44,852 nt of DNA from HGM11412 sp045536025 (GTDB lineage: Bacteria; Bacillota; Clostridia; Christensenellales; Borkfalkiaceae). The notes under the pieces are model-generated. The model ran no database searches. It saw only the letters and a program-made list of their open reading frames with translations, and had not been told where the DNA came from. The DNA is taken from positions 1 to 44,852 of the forward strand of contig JAZSMT010000035.1 in the NCBI GenBank assembly GCA_045536025.1, in the 5' to 3' direction. Shown here one piece after another: positions 1 to 7,012 of this stretch (position 1 is the first letter of the stretch; every line of letters starts with the position of its first letter). The position numbers and the translations under genes are program-made.

Positions 1-205
1 TGAATGAAATCGTTGCACGGCAACGATGAAATCTTCACTTCGTTCAGATGAAATCCAAGGTCAAGCCCTTGGATGAAATCAAATCCGTCTAACTTCAACC
101 CTGCGAAGCAGGATTTCATCGCAAAAGCGATTTCATCCACCAAAGGTGGATTTCACCCGTCGCAGACGGATTTGACTGCGTGATACTCCGTTAAGAGTAT
201 CACGC
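1..205. repeat. mirrored hairpin array 1 with inverting 9-bp linker
   Basis: Short hairpins of unrelated sequence are joined by one repeated linker. On the left the linker reads GATGAAATC (25-33, 47-55, 72-80, partial 3-11). On the right it reads as the exact reverse complement, GATTTCATC (112-120, 129-137), then decays (149-157, 169-177). Hairpin stems: 11-16/20-25, 55-60/67-72, 100-104/108-112, 137-141/145-149, 157-161/165-169. Positions 81-90 are also the exact complement of 164-173. An 11-bp stem (178-188/195-205) closes the right side. The left edge is cut by the window. Left linkers can pair with right linkers, giving one long stem with side hairpins. No ORF lies here. The function is unknown; it may be a dispersed structured repeat or a 3' element of sepF. 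Confidence 0.8.
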
Positions 206-215
206 TATATTTTGC

Positions 216-455
216 CTACTTTTTTATTATAAGTAAATTGTTTTTGTCTACTAAACAAACACCCATTGAAAGGGCGGTTGCGCCTCCGCACAAAACGTCA
301 ATTATTCTTTGTTTTAGTTTATCGTTTACTTTTTCAAAGTTAATAATTGCGGGGTTTTCCCACAGATAATTGATAATTTCCAAGCAATCGTCCGTGCAAG
401 TGGGAAAAAAAACTTTTACGTCTTTAGTGCCTACGTTACCGTTAAAAGTTTTCAA
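216..455 (-). CDS. sepF: SepF-like cell division protein (short form)
   Basis: A 79-residue protein that matches the conserved SepF core: a VKVFFP strand, a helix with paired hydrophobics, 'AIINFEKV' (the usual VVVNL-type strand), then 'RIIDVLCGGATAL', which resembles the family's RI-DFLSG-A-AL segment. SepF polymerises at the Z-ring, tethers FtsZ to the membrane and helps septum assembly. Most SepF proteins have an N-terminal amphipathic membrane helix and a linker (about 150 residues in all). Both are missing here, so either membrane binding is done differently or this is a core-only variant. It starts 3 bases after the yggS stop, keeping the yggS-sepF order typical of Firmicutes. Confidence 0.82.
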   Translation of the reverse strand: MKTFNGNVGTKDVKVFFPTCTDDCLEIINYLWENPAIINFEKVNDKLKQRIIDVLCGGATALSMGVCLVDKNNLLIIKK

Positions 456-458
456 ATT

Positions 459-1118
459 TTAATACCTTTTACCAAAGATTTTCGAGCCAACCCTTATCAT
501 ATTAGAGCCTGCTTTTACGCAAAGCGCGTAGTCGTTAGACATACCGAGTGATAAGTGCTTAAAACCGTATTCTTCTTTATATTTATCGTAAACCTTTCTT
601 AGTTTTGAGGCAAGCTCGAACAAAAATTCTTGATTTTCGCTTTCAGGTAGCATTGCCATAAGCCCTAAAACGCAAGTGCCGTCTACCGATTTTGCGTAGC
701 TTAAAGCCTCGTCAAGCTCGTTTAAATCAAAGCCGTGCTTTTGCTCTTCAACGCCCACGTTCACTTCGAGTAAAACGTTTTGAATAACGCCTTTATTTTT
801 AGCTTGGCGGGCAATCTCGTCAAGAAGTGATAAACTATCCACGCTGTGAATTAAGTGGCATTTGCCGATTAAATATTTTATCTTGTTTTTTTGAAGCGAG
901 CCGATAAAGTGATAATTAACGGGCTGATTAACGAGTGGGTATTTTTCCTTAAACTCTTGAGCGCGGTTTTCAGAAACATCTTTAAGCCCTGCGACTATTG
1001 CCCTATTGATAACGTCAACGGGAATAAATTTAGTAGCGCCAACTAGCGTTACCTCTTCGCCGTATGGGTTACCACCTTTAATCTCACTAAATATAGCTTG
1101 TAAATTTTTTTCTACCAT
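459..1118 (-). CDS. yggS: YggS/PLPBP family pyridoxal-phosphate homeostasis protein
   Basis: A 219-residue single-domain alanine-racemase-fold protein. It begins with the family pattern 'LVGATK' (K30 should carry PLP), then 'VSENRAQEF', 'HFIGSLQKNKIKYL', 'LLEVNVG-E-KHG' and ends 'LSLGMSNDY..CVKAGSNMIRVGSKIFG'. The family buffers PLP and affects amino-acid pools; it has no proven enzyme activity. The start codon lies 9 bases behind the terminator-like hairpin that ends the SRP RNA, and no Shine-Dalgarno is visible. yggS and sepF are probably transcribed with, or by read-through from, the SRP RNA promoter. Confidence 0.93.
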   Translation of the reverse strand: MVEKNLQAIFSEIKGGNPYGEEVTLVGATKFIPVDVINRAIVAGLKDVSENRAQEFKEKYPLVNQPVNYHFIGSLQKNKIKYLIGKCHLIHSVDSLSLLDEIARQAKNKGVIQNVLLEVNVGVEEQKHGFDLNELDEALSYAKSVDGTCVLGLMAMLPESENQEFLFELASKLRKVYDKYKEEYGFKHLSLGMSNDYALCVKAGSNMIRVGSKIFGKRY

Positions 1119-1127
1119 AAAATTTAA

Positions 1128-1151
1128 GGAGTTTTAGCTAGCTAAAACTCC
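1128..1151 (-). terminator. intrinsic terminator of the SRP RNA
   Basis: Perfect 11-bp inverted repeat (GGAGTTTTAGC / GCTAAAACTCC) with a TA loop. On the minus strand it is followed by a T-rich tract (TTAAATTTT) that runs straight into the yggS ATG. The T tract is interrupted, so termination may be partial, which would let yggS-sepF be read from the same promoter. Confidence 0.7.
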
Positions 1152-1159
1152 GCCCCTTT

Positions 1160-1432
1160 TAAATTACTGCGAATCTTTTCCGATAACCGAAACCGAAGCG
1201 GTCAAATCAATTAAAGCTCGGTCAAAGCTACCTTATGGCACACGACTATACCGTTTAGTGCTGCTATATTCCTATCCTGACACGGTTCACGGGTTGCCGT
1301 TGCATAAGACCTTAACGTCAACGCTCGCCTTGAAGTTCAGCCTTCCATAACGGAAACCTCGAAAGACGTTCAACCTTGCTATAGCGGATTGCAAGTTACA
1401 GGGCACCGCTAACTCCCCGTCTATCGCAGTAG
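1160..1432 (-). ncRNA. ffs: signal recognition particle RNA, large Firmicutes type
   Basis: Read on the minus strand, this has an Alu-domain start with GCGGTGCCCTGTAAC, TTGCAATCCGCTATAGC and AAGGTTGAACG, as in Bacillus/Streptococcus SRP RNAs. Further on is the universal Ffh-binding hairpin GTCAGG-ATA-GGAA-TAT-AGCAGC, a GGAA tetraloop with the two-sided asymmetric loop. The ends pair (TACTGCGA at the 5' side with TCGCAGTA at 1165-1172), fixing a length near 270 nt, usual for the large bacterial form. The RNA scaffolds Ffh for co-translational membrane targeting. A sigma-A promoter precedes it and a terminator hairpin follows. Exact ends are approximate. Confidence 0.93.
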
Positions 1433-1436
1433 TATT

Positions 1437-1465
1437 ATTTTATAATAAAACTTTCAAATAATCAA
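1437..1465 (-). promoter_or_regulatory. sigma-A promoter of the SRP RNA
   Basis: On the minus strand TTGATT (1460-1465) and TAAAAT (1437-1442) are separated by 17 bases. The predicted start is around 1430, at the 5' end of the folded SRP RNA. Confidence 0.7.
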
Positions 1466-1497
1466 GCAATTTAATCACAAATTTTACGGCGTTTCAC

Positions 1498-1526
1498 TTT
1501 ACTTAACTTATAAAATTTGTTAGAAT
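1498..1526 (+). promoter_or_regulatory. sigma-A promoter of ileS
   Basis: TTTACT (1498-1503), 17-base spacer, TAGAAT (1521-1526). It is followed by an ATATATTAAGTTAAG stretch shared in pattern with other promoters in this window. No T-box leader fits in the short 5' region before ileS. Confidence 0.6.
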
Positions 1527-1570
1527 ATATTAAGTTAAGTCTAATATTGTCTTAAATATAAGGAGCAATT

Positions 1571-4500
1571 ATGTATAAAAAGGTAGAAACCAACCTTAAC
1601 TTTTTAGAAAGAGAGAAAGAAATTATCAAATTCTGGGAAGAAAACGACGTATTTAAAAAGAGTATTGATAAAAACGAAGGCAACGAAGAATTTTGTTTTT
1701 ACGACGGTCCGCCGACGGCTAACGGCAAACCGCATATCGGCCACGTTTTAACGCGTGTTATGAAAGACATTATTCCGAGATACCAAACTATGAAAGGTAA
1801 GCACGTTTTGAGAAAAGCGGGCTGGGATACTCACGGTCTTCCCGTTGAACTTGAGGTTGAAAAGAAACTTAATCTCGACGGCAAGCAAGATATTGAAAAA
1901 TACGGTATCGAGCCTTTTATTAAAGAGTGTAAAAACTCGGTATTTAAATACACCAGCGAGTGGAAGGAGATGAGCGACCGCTTGGGATACTGGTGCGATA
2001 TGGATAACCCCTACGTTACCTATCACGACGATTATATTGAGTCGGAGTGGTGGGCGCTTAAAAAGATTTGGGAAAAGGGGCTTTTATACAAAGGCTATAA
2101 AATCGTTCCATACTGCCCCCGTTGTGGAACTGCGCTTTCCTCGCACGAGGTTGCACAAGGTTATAAAGACGTAACCGAGAAATCGGTATTCGTTAAATTT
2201 AAAGTAAAGGGCAAAGAAAACGAGTATTTCCTCGCGTGGACGACTACGCCGTGGACTCTTCCATCTAACGTAGCCCTTTGCTTTAACGGTAGCGAAAATT
2301 ACGTTAAGTTAAAAGCTGAAAACGGCGAAGTTTATATTCTTGCCGAAACTCTTGCACCCAAGCTTTTTGAAAATTACGAGGTGTTGTCGGTTGAAAAGGG
2401 TAGTTATTATCAGTTTGCTGAATACGAGCCTCTTTACAACTTTGCAACCTTAGAAAAGAATAAAAAAGCTTACGTTTGCGTAACTGACGACTACGTTACG
2501 ATGGACGATGGTACGGGTATCGTTCACAACGCACCCGCGTTCGGTGAGGACGACTCTCGCGTTTGCCAAAAATACGACGTATCGTTCGTTAACCTTGTGG
2601 ACACTCGCGGTAAAATGACTGAAGAGTGTGGCTTTATTGCAGGCGTTTTCGTAAAAGACGCCGACAAGCTTATTATTGAAGACCTTGATAAGCGTGGGCT
2701 TTTATTCAAGGTTATGGAATTTACTCACAGCTATCCTTTCTGCTGGCGTTGTAACACTCCGCTTATCTACTACGCAAGGTCGAGCTGGTTTATTAAAACT
2801 ACCGCCGTTAAGGATAGAATTATAGCATCTAACAACTCGGTTAACTGGATGCCTGAAACGATTAAGTCGGGCAGAATGGGTAACTTCCTTGAAAATATTA
2901 TCGACTGGGGCTTATCGCGTGAAAGATACTGGGGCACTCCGCTTCCCGTGTGGACGTGTGAGGAGTGTGGTAACGTGCACGTAATCGGCTCTAAGCAAGA
3001 ACTTAAAGACCTTTGCGGTATTGACGGGGATATCGAGCTTCACCGCCCGTATATTGACGAGCCGTCGTTTAAGTGTAAGTGCGGTGGCACTATGAAAAGA
3101 GTTAAAGACGTTATTGACTGTTGGTTTGACTCTGGCTCAATGCCGTTTGCTCAACTTCACTATCCGTTTGAAAATAAAGAACTGTTTGAAAAACAGTTCC
3201 CCGCTGACTTTATCAGCGAAGCAATCGACCAAACTCGCGGTTGGTTCTATACCTTGCTTGTAATATCTACTCTACTTTTTGATAAAGCGCCATTTAAAAA
3301 CTGTATAGTTCTTGGCCACGTTAACGACAAAAACGGCTTAAAAATGAGTAAGCATATCGGCAACGTAGTTGACCCGTGGACGGTGCTTAATAAACAGGGT
3401 GCTGACGCGGTTAGATGGTATTTCTACACCGGCTCGGCTCCGTGGCTTCCTTCAAGGTTCTATCCAGAGGCTGTATCCGAAGCTCAAAGAAAGTTTATGG
3501 GAACGCTTTGGAACGCTTACGCTTTCTTCGTGTTATACGCGGATATCGATAAGTATAACCCAGCTTTATACGACGTTAATAAAATTAAATTATCCGTAAT
3601 GGATAAATGGATACTTTCAAAGCTCAACACGCTTATTAAAACGGTTGATAAGGGTTTAGATAATTACCAAATTTTTGAAACTTCTAGGCTACTTCAAGAG
3701 TATGCCGACGAGCTTTCTAACTGGTATATCCGCCGTGGTAGAGAAAGATATTGGGGTAGCGAGTGGACTGAAGATAAGATTGCAGCTTACACCACTTTAT
3801 ATACCGTTTTAATTACTCTTTGCAAGCTTTCAGCGCCTTACGTTCCGTTTATGACTGAAAGTATCTACCAAAACTTAGTTCCTAATTTCTATAAAGACGC
3901 GCCCATTTCAGTTCATTTATGCTCTTTCCCCGAGTGTAACGAAGGTATGATTGACAAGGCGCTTGAAGACGGTATGTCAGTCGTTTTAGATATCGTAGTT
4001 TTAGGTAGAGCAACTAGAAACTCTTCTAACATCAAAAACCGTCAACCGTTATCTAAGCTTTACGTTGCAACCGAAAAGGTTAGCTCGCTATCAGACGAAC
4101 TTTTAACCATTGCTAAAGAAGAGCTTAACGTTAAAGAGATTGAAATTTTAACCGACGCTAAGGGATTTATCTCTTATAAGCTTAAGCCTCAGCTTAAAAC
4201 GCTTGGACCTAAGTACGGCGCAAAGCTTGGTCTTATTAGGCAGTTCTTAGAAACGTGTGATGCGTCTAAGGTGGTTGAAACTGTAAAATCGGGTAACGTT
4301 TACTCGGTAGAGCTTGGTGGCGAACAAATTGACTTTACTATTGACGACCTTCTTATATCTTCCGAAAGTAGAGAGGGTTTCGTGTCGGCAAGTGAAAACG
4401 GAGTTACCGTCGTTTTAGATACGACTATTACTCAAGAACTTTTATTTGAGGGTATTGAGAGAGAAATCGTTTCTAAAATTCAAACGATGAGAAAGGAAGC

Positions 4501-4699
4501 AGGCTTTGAAGTTACCGATAGAATAAACGTTTACGTTGACGCATCAGGTGACGCGCTTGCCGTTGTAAATGAAAAATCTAGCGAAATTGCAAACGGTGTT
4601 CTTGCCGTTGCCGTTAACGCTCAAAATGCCGTTAAGGGCTACGTTAAAGAGTGGGATATCGCAGGTAGTAAAGTCGTTATCGGAGTTGAAAAGGTTTAA
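1571..4699 (+). CDS. ileS: isoleucyl-tRNA synthetase, type 2 (IleRS2-like)
   Basis: Charges tRNA-Ile with isoleucine in the cytoplasm. The 1042-residue class I synthetase has 'HIGH' at 55-58, 'GWDTHGLPVE' shortly after, the editing domain, and 'KMSKH' at 591-595. Cysteine pairs (PYCPRCG, CWRC, CEECG, CKCGG) suggest zinc sites. GWDTHGLPVE (Thr, rather than the Cys usual in bacterial type 1) and the length over 1000 residues fit the eukaryote-like type 2 clade, whose characterised members tend to resist mupirocin; that is inference here. The start is set by AAGGAG seven bases upstream. The stop codon abuts the ATG of the following methyltransferase. Confidence 0.96.
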   Translation: MYKKVETNLNFLEREKEIIKFWEENDVFKKSIDKNEGNEEFCFYDGPPTANGKPHIGHVLTRVMKDIIPRYQTMKGKHVLRKAGWDTHGLPVELEVEKKLNLDGKQDIEKYGIEPFIKECKNSVFKYTSEWKEMSDRLGYWCDMDNPYVTYHDDYIESEWWALKKIWEKGLLYKGYKIVPYCPRCGTALSSHEVAQGYKDVTEKSVFVKFKVKGKENEYFLAWTTTPWTLPSNVALCFNGSENYVKLKAENGEVYILAETLAPKLFENYEVLSVEKGSYYQFAEYEPLYNFATLEKNKKAYVCVTDDYVTMDDGTGIVHNAPAFGEDDSRVCQKYDVSFVNLVDTRGKMTEECGFIAGVFVKDADKLIIEDLDKRGLLFKVMEFTHSYPFCWRCNTPLIYYARSSWFIKTTAVKDRIIASNNSVNWMPETIKSGRMGNFLENIIDWGLSRERYWGTPLPVWTCEECGNVHVIGSKQELKDLCGIDGDIELHRPYIDEPSFKCKCGGTMKRVKDVIDCWFDSGSMPFAQLHYPFENKELFEKQFPADFISEAIDQTRGWFYTLLVISTLLFDKAPFKNCIVLGHVNDKNGLKMSKHIGNVVDPWTVLNKQGADAVRWYFYTGSAPWLPSRFYPEAVSEAQRKFMGTLWNAYAFFVLYADIDKYNPALYDVNKIKLSVMDKWILSKLNTLIKTVDKGLDNYQIFETSRLLQEYADELSNWYIRRGRERYWGSEWTEDKIAAYTTLYTVLITLCKLSAPYVPFMTESIYQNLVPNFYKDAPISVHLCSFPECNEGMIDKALEDGMSVVLDIVVLGRATRNSSNIKNRQPLSKLYVATEKVSSLSDELLTIAKEELNVKEIEILTDAKGFISYKLKPQLKTLGPKYGAKLGLIRQFLETCDASKVVETVKSGNVYSVELGGEQIDFTIDDLLISSESREGFVSASENGVTVVLDTTITQELLFEGIEREIVSKIQTMRKEAGFEVTDRINVYVDASGDALAVVNEKSSEIANGVLAVAVNAQNAVKGYVKEWDIAGSKVVIGVEKV

Positions 4700-5563
4700 A
4701 TGGTTCTTGCAGATAAATGGTTGGACTATGAAATTATCGCTACGGGTGACGGGTATAAGTTAGAGCGTTGGAAAGACGTAAATCTTCTTCGCCCCGACCC
4801 GCAGGTAATTTGGAAGACCGACTTTGATATGAACAATTATAAAAACTTAAACGCCAAGTATATCCGTAGCGAAACGGGTGGCGGTAGGTGGGAAACCTAT
4901 AAGCCTATGCCCGATAAATGGACGATATCTTACGGCGAGCTTAAGTTTTTAATAAAACCTATGGGTTTTAAGCACACGGGTTTATTCCCAGAGCAAGCTG
5001 GTAACTGGGAAAAGATGATGGCGCTAATTAAAGGCGCTAACCGCCCTATAAGCGTACTTAACTTATTTGCCTACACGGGTGGTGCTACCGTTGCTTGCCT
5101 TAAAGCTGGCGCTAGCGTTTGCCACGTTGACGCGGCTAAGGGTATGGTTGAGCGCGCGGGCGAAAACTGTAGACTTTCAGGCGTTGGCGAAGGAAAAGTT
5201 AGATTTATTATTGACGACTGCTTAAAGTTCGTTCAGCGCGAAATTAGAAGGGGTAGAAAGTACGACGCTATTATTATGGACCCACCTAGCTTTGGCAGAG
5301 GCCCTGGCGGAGAAACTTGGAAGATTGAAAACGAGCTTTATAACCTCGTTAAAATTTGTACGCAGGTATTAAGCGACAACCCCTTGTTTTTCTTAATAAA
5401 CAGTTACACTACGGGCTTGCAACCTCAAGTTTTAAAAAACATACTCACTTTACTTTTACCCAAAGAGGGTTACAAAGTAGACGCGTACGAGGTGGGGCTT
5501 CCCACTCGTGAAAACATTGCACTCCCCTGCGGTTGCTCGGGACTTTGGCAAATAGATAATTAA
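4700..5563 (+). CDS. SAM-dependent methyltransferase, RlmI/RlmK-like (COG1092)
   Basis: A 287-residue class I methyltransferase. The middle holds the SAM-binding motif 'VLNLFAYTGGATVACLKAGA', a second acidic strand 'CHVDAAKGMVERA', and 'IIMDPPSFGRGPGGETW', the DPPSF catalytic loop of 23S rRNA m5C methyltransferases of the RlmI/RlmK C-terminal type. The PUA domain of RlmI is absent, so the RNA target may differ. It begins at the base after the ileS stop and is probably translationally coupled to it. A pseudouridine synthase follows 4 bases on, making a small RNA-modification operon with ileS. Confidence 0.85.
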   Translation: MVLADKWLDYEIIATGDGYKLERWKDVNLLRPDPQVIWKTDFDMNNYKNLNAKYIRSETGGGRWETYKPMPDKWTISYGELKFLIKPMGFKHTGLFPEQAGNWEKMMALIKGANRPISVLNLFAYTGGATVACLKAGASVCHVDAAKGMVERAGENCRLSGVGEGKVRFIIDDCLKFVQREIRRGRKYDAIIMDPPSFGRGPGGETWKIENELYNLVKICTQVLSDNPLFFLINSYTTGLQPQVLKNILTLLLPKEGYKVDAYEVGLPTRENIALPCGCSGLWQIDN

Positions 5564-5567
5564 AGTT

Positions 5568-6269
5568 ATGGAAAATCCTATTATTTTATTTGAAGACAAT
5601 CATATAATAGTTGCTTTAAAACCTCAAAATATGCCCTCGTGTGACGACGAGAGTAAAGATATATCTTTACTTTCAGCCCTTAAAAATATGATAAAGGAGC
5701 GCGATAATAAGCCGGGCAACGTTTACCTTGGGCTTGTTCATAGGCTTGATAGGCCGACAGGTGGCGTCATGGTGTTTGCAAAAACGTCAAAGGCGGCGGG
5801 TAGACTTTCCGAGCAGATGAAGACGGGCGACTTTGAAAAGATTTACTATACCGTTTTAGTGGGTATACTTGATAAAAAAGAACAAACGCTTACTAATTAT
5901 CTCAAAAAGAACGCTATCACTAACACCGTTTACGTGTGCGCTCAAACGGTTGAAGGTGCTAAAAAGGCTGAACTTCACTACAAAGTTATTGAGGAAAAAA
6001 GTGGACTTTCCTTTGTAAAAATCAAACTCCACACGGGAAGAAGCCACCAAATTCGCGTTCAAACGTCAAACCTAGGATATCCCGTTTACGGCGATATGCG
6101 CTACGGTGGCGAAAACGCAGTTAAAGGGCATCTTGCACTTTGGGCGTCGTCGCTTTCGTTTACTCACCCAGTAACTAAAGAAAGGCTTTGTTTTAAAGCC
6201 GAGCCTCCAAAAGAGCTATCGCCTTGGAAACTCTTTGATACTTCGGCATCACTCAAAATGACTTATTAA
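5568..6269 (+). CDS. RluA-family pseudouridine synthase without S4 domain
   Basis: A 233-residue pseudouridine synthase. The catalytic aspartate is D61 in 'LVHRLDRPTGGVMVFAKTS'; the family's 'LHTGRSHQIRVQ' and 'GYPVYGDMRYGG' motifs follow in order. There is no S4 RNA-binding domain, as in the short RluA/RsuA-like enzymes that modify rRNA or tRNA. The exact uridine cannot be told from sequence. It is the last gene of the ileS operon, ended by the hairpin at 6270-6294. Confidence 0.9.
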   Translation: MENPIILFEDNHIIVALKPQNMPSCDDESKDISLLSALKNMIKERDNKPGNVYLGLVHRLDRPTGGVMVFAKTSKAAGRLSEQMKTGDFEKIYYTVLVGILDKKEQTLTNYLKKNAITNTVYVCAQTVEGAKKAELHYKVIEEKSGLSFVKIKLHTGRSHQIRVQTSNLGYPVYGDMRYGGENAVKGHLALWASSLSFTHPVTKERLCFKAEPPKELSPWKLFDTSASLKMTY

Positions 6270-6294
6270 AAAAAGCACGCACAGCGTGCTTTTT
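6270..6294. terminator. bidirectional terminator
   Basis: Perfect stem AAAAAGCACGC / GCGTGCTTTTT with a 3-base loop. A-tract and T-tract let it serve both the RluA gene (plus) and the converging membrane protein gene (minus), whose stop overlaps it. Confidence 0.85.
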
Positions 6295-6826
6295 AAATTA
6301 TTAATTTATAAAGTCCAAGTAGTATTAAAATTAGGTGTGGCAGTTTACTCGTTGCCGTCAGTTTTTTATTGATTTTATCGGCAAGTAGCAAAGCTAAAAC
6401 GAGCAAAACGACGTGCACGAAAGTTATTAAAAGCGCTACGAAAAGCCCGTTATATCCGCTAGCTGTTAAAGTAAACGAGCCAACCGCGCCGTCAAGCCCG
6501 ACTGAGAAGCCTATAAGCAGAGAGTCTTTAAGGCTGGTTTTCTCTCTAACGCCCGCCGTATTTTTATCAGCCTCTTTCTTTTTAAATAACCCTAAAACGC
6601 CCGTTAGAATTAAAATTATACCACCTAAAAGCTCTGCATAATTTTTCAAAAATTCGCCGAAAATTTTACCGAGGGTAGAGCCTAATAAACACAGCAGTAA
6701 AACGGCGGTTGCAACGCCGAAAACACTTTTTATATTACATTTTGTTTTCATGCATAGCGCAAGCCCTCCGAAAAACGAATCGGCGCTGACAGAGAGTGCA
6801 GTTAACGTCAAAAAAATCACTTTCAT
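6293..6826 (-). CDS. MntP/YtaF-like membrane protein (putative Mn efflux or sporulation protein)
   Basis: A 177-residue protein with about six membrane segments and an internal repeat. The N-terminal 'LTALSVSADSFFGGLALCMK' and the middle 'SLLIGFSVGLDGAVGSFTL' each hold the S-x-D/G-L-D type motif that recurs twice in the MntP/YtaF (DUF204) family. A charged loop (KKKEADKNTAGVREK) separates the halves. MntP proteins export manganese; YtaF relatives are linked to sporulation. The short length and sporulation genes elsewhere in the window allow either. It stands alone, convergent with the ileS operon. Confidence 0.65.
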   Translation of the reverse strand: MKVIFLTLTALSVSADSFFGGLALCMKTKCNIKSVFGVATAVLLLCLLGSTLGKIFGEFLKNYAELLGGIILILTGVLGLFKKKEADKNTAGVREKTSLKDSLLIGFSVGLDGAVGSFTLTASGYNGLFVALLITFVHVVLLVLALLLADKINKKLTATSKLPHLILILLGLYKLII

Positions 6827-6921
6827 TGGTAAATCCGTCTATTTATTGTACGTAAAACCTAAAAAAACTGTTACAAACCGTCGTTTTTGTTATATATTTT
6901 TAATAAAACACAAGTTAGTTA

Positions 6922-6950
6922 TTGACAAAATTAAATAATAAGGTTAAAAT
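6922..6950 (+). promoter_or_regulatory. strong sigma-A promoter of the surface-protein gene
   Basis: Consensus TTGACA (6922-6927), 17-base spacer, TAAAAT (6945-6950). The predicted RNA start near 6957 gives a leader of about 55 nt that contains the perfect hairpin at 6972-6990. Confidence 0.8.
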
Positions 6951-6971
6951 AAATTAAGCATGAAATTTTGT

Positions 6972-6990
6972 GCGTTAATAAAATTAACGC
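6972..6990 (+). promoter_or_regulatory. 5' leader hairpin
   Basis: Perfect 8-bp stem GCGTTAAT / ATTAACGC with an AAA loop. It lies in the leader between the promoter and the GGAG ribosome site of the downstream gene. There is no T tract directly after it, so it is more likely a stability or control element than a terminator. Confidence 0.55.
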
Positions 6991-7012
6991 GTTTAAAACT
7001 ATTGGAGCTACA

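Noticed and set aside
1..205. Possible CRISPR array
   Set aside because: The repeat unit is only 9 bp, spacers are 8-30 bp palindromes, and the unit inverts. No cas genes are nearby.
1443..1570. T-box riboswitch before ileS
   Set aside because: Too short between the promoter and ATG, and no T-box (TGGNACCGCG-like) sequence is present.
6968..7012. TTG start giving an N-terminal extension of the surface protein
   Set aside because: It lies at the leader hairpin, has no ribosome site, and would bury the signal peptide 15 residues in; the ATG behind GGAG is better.
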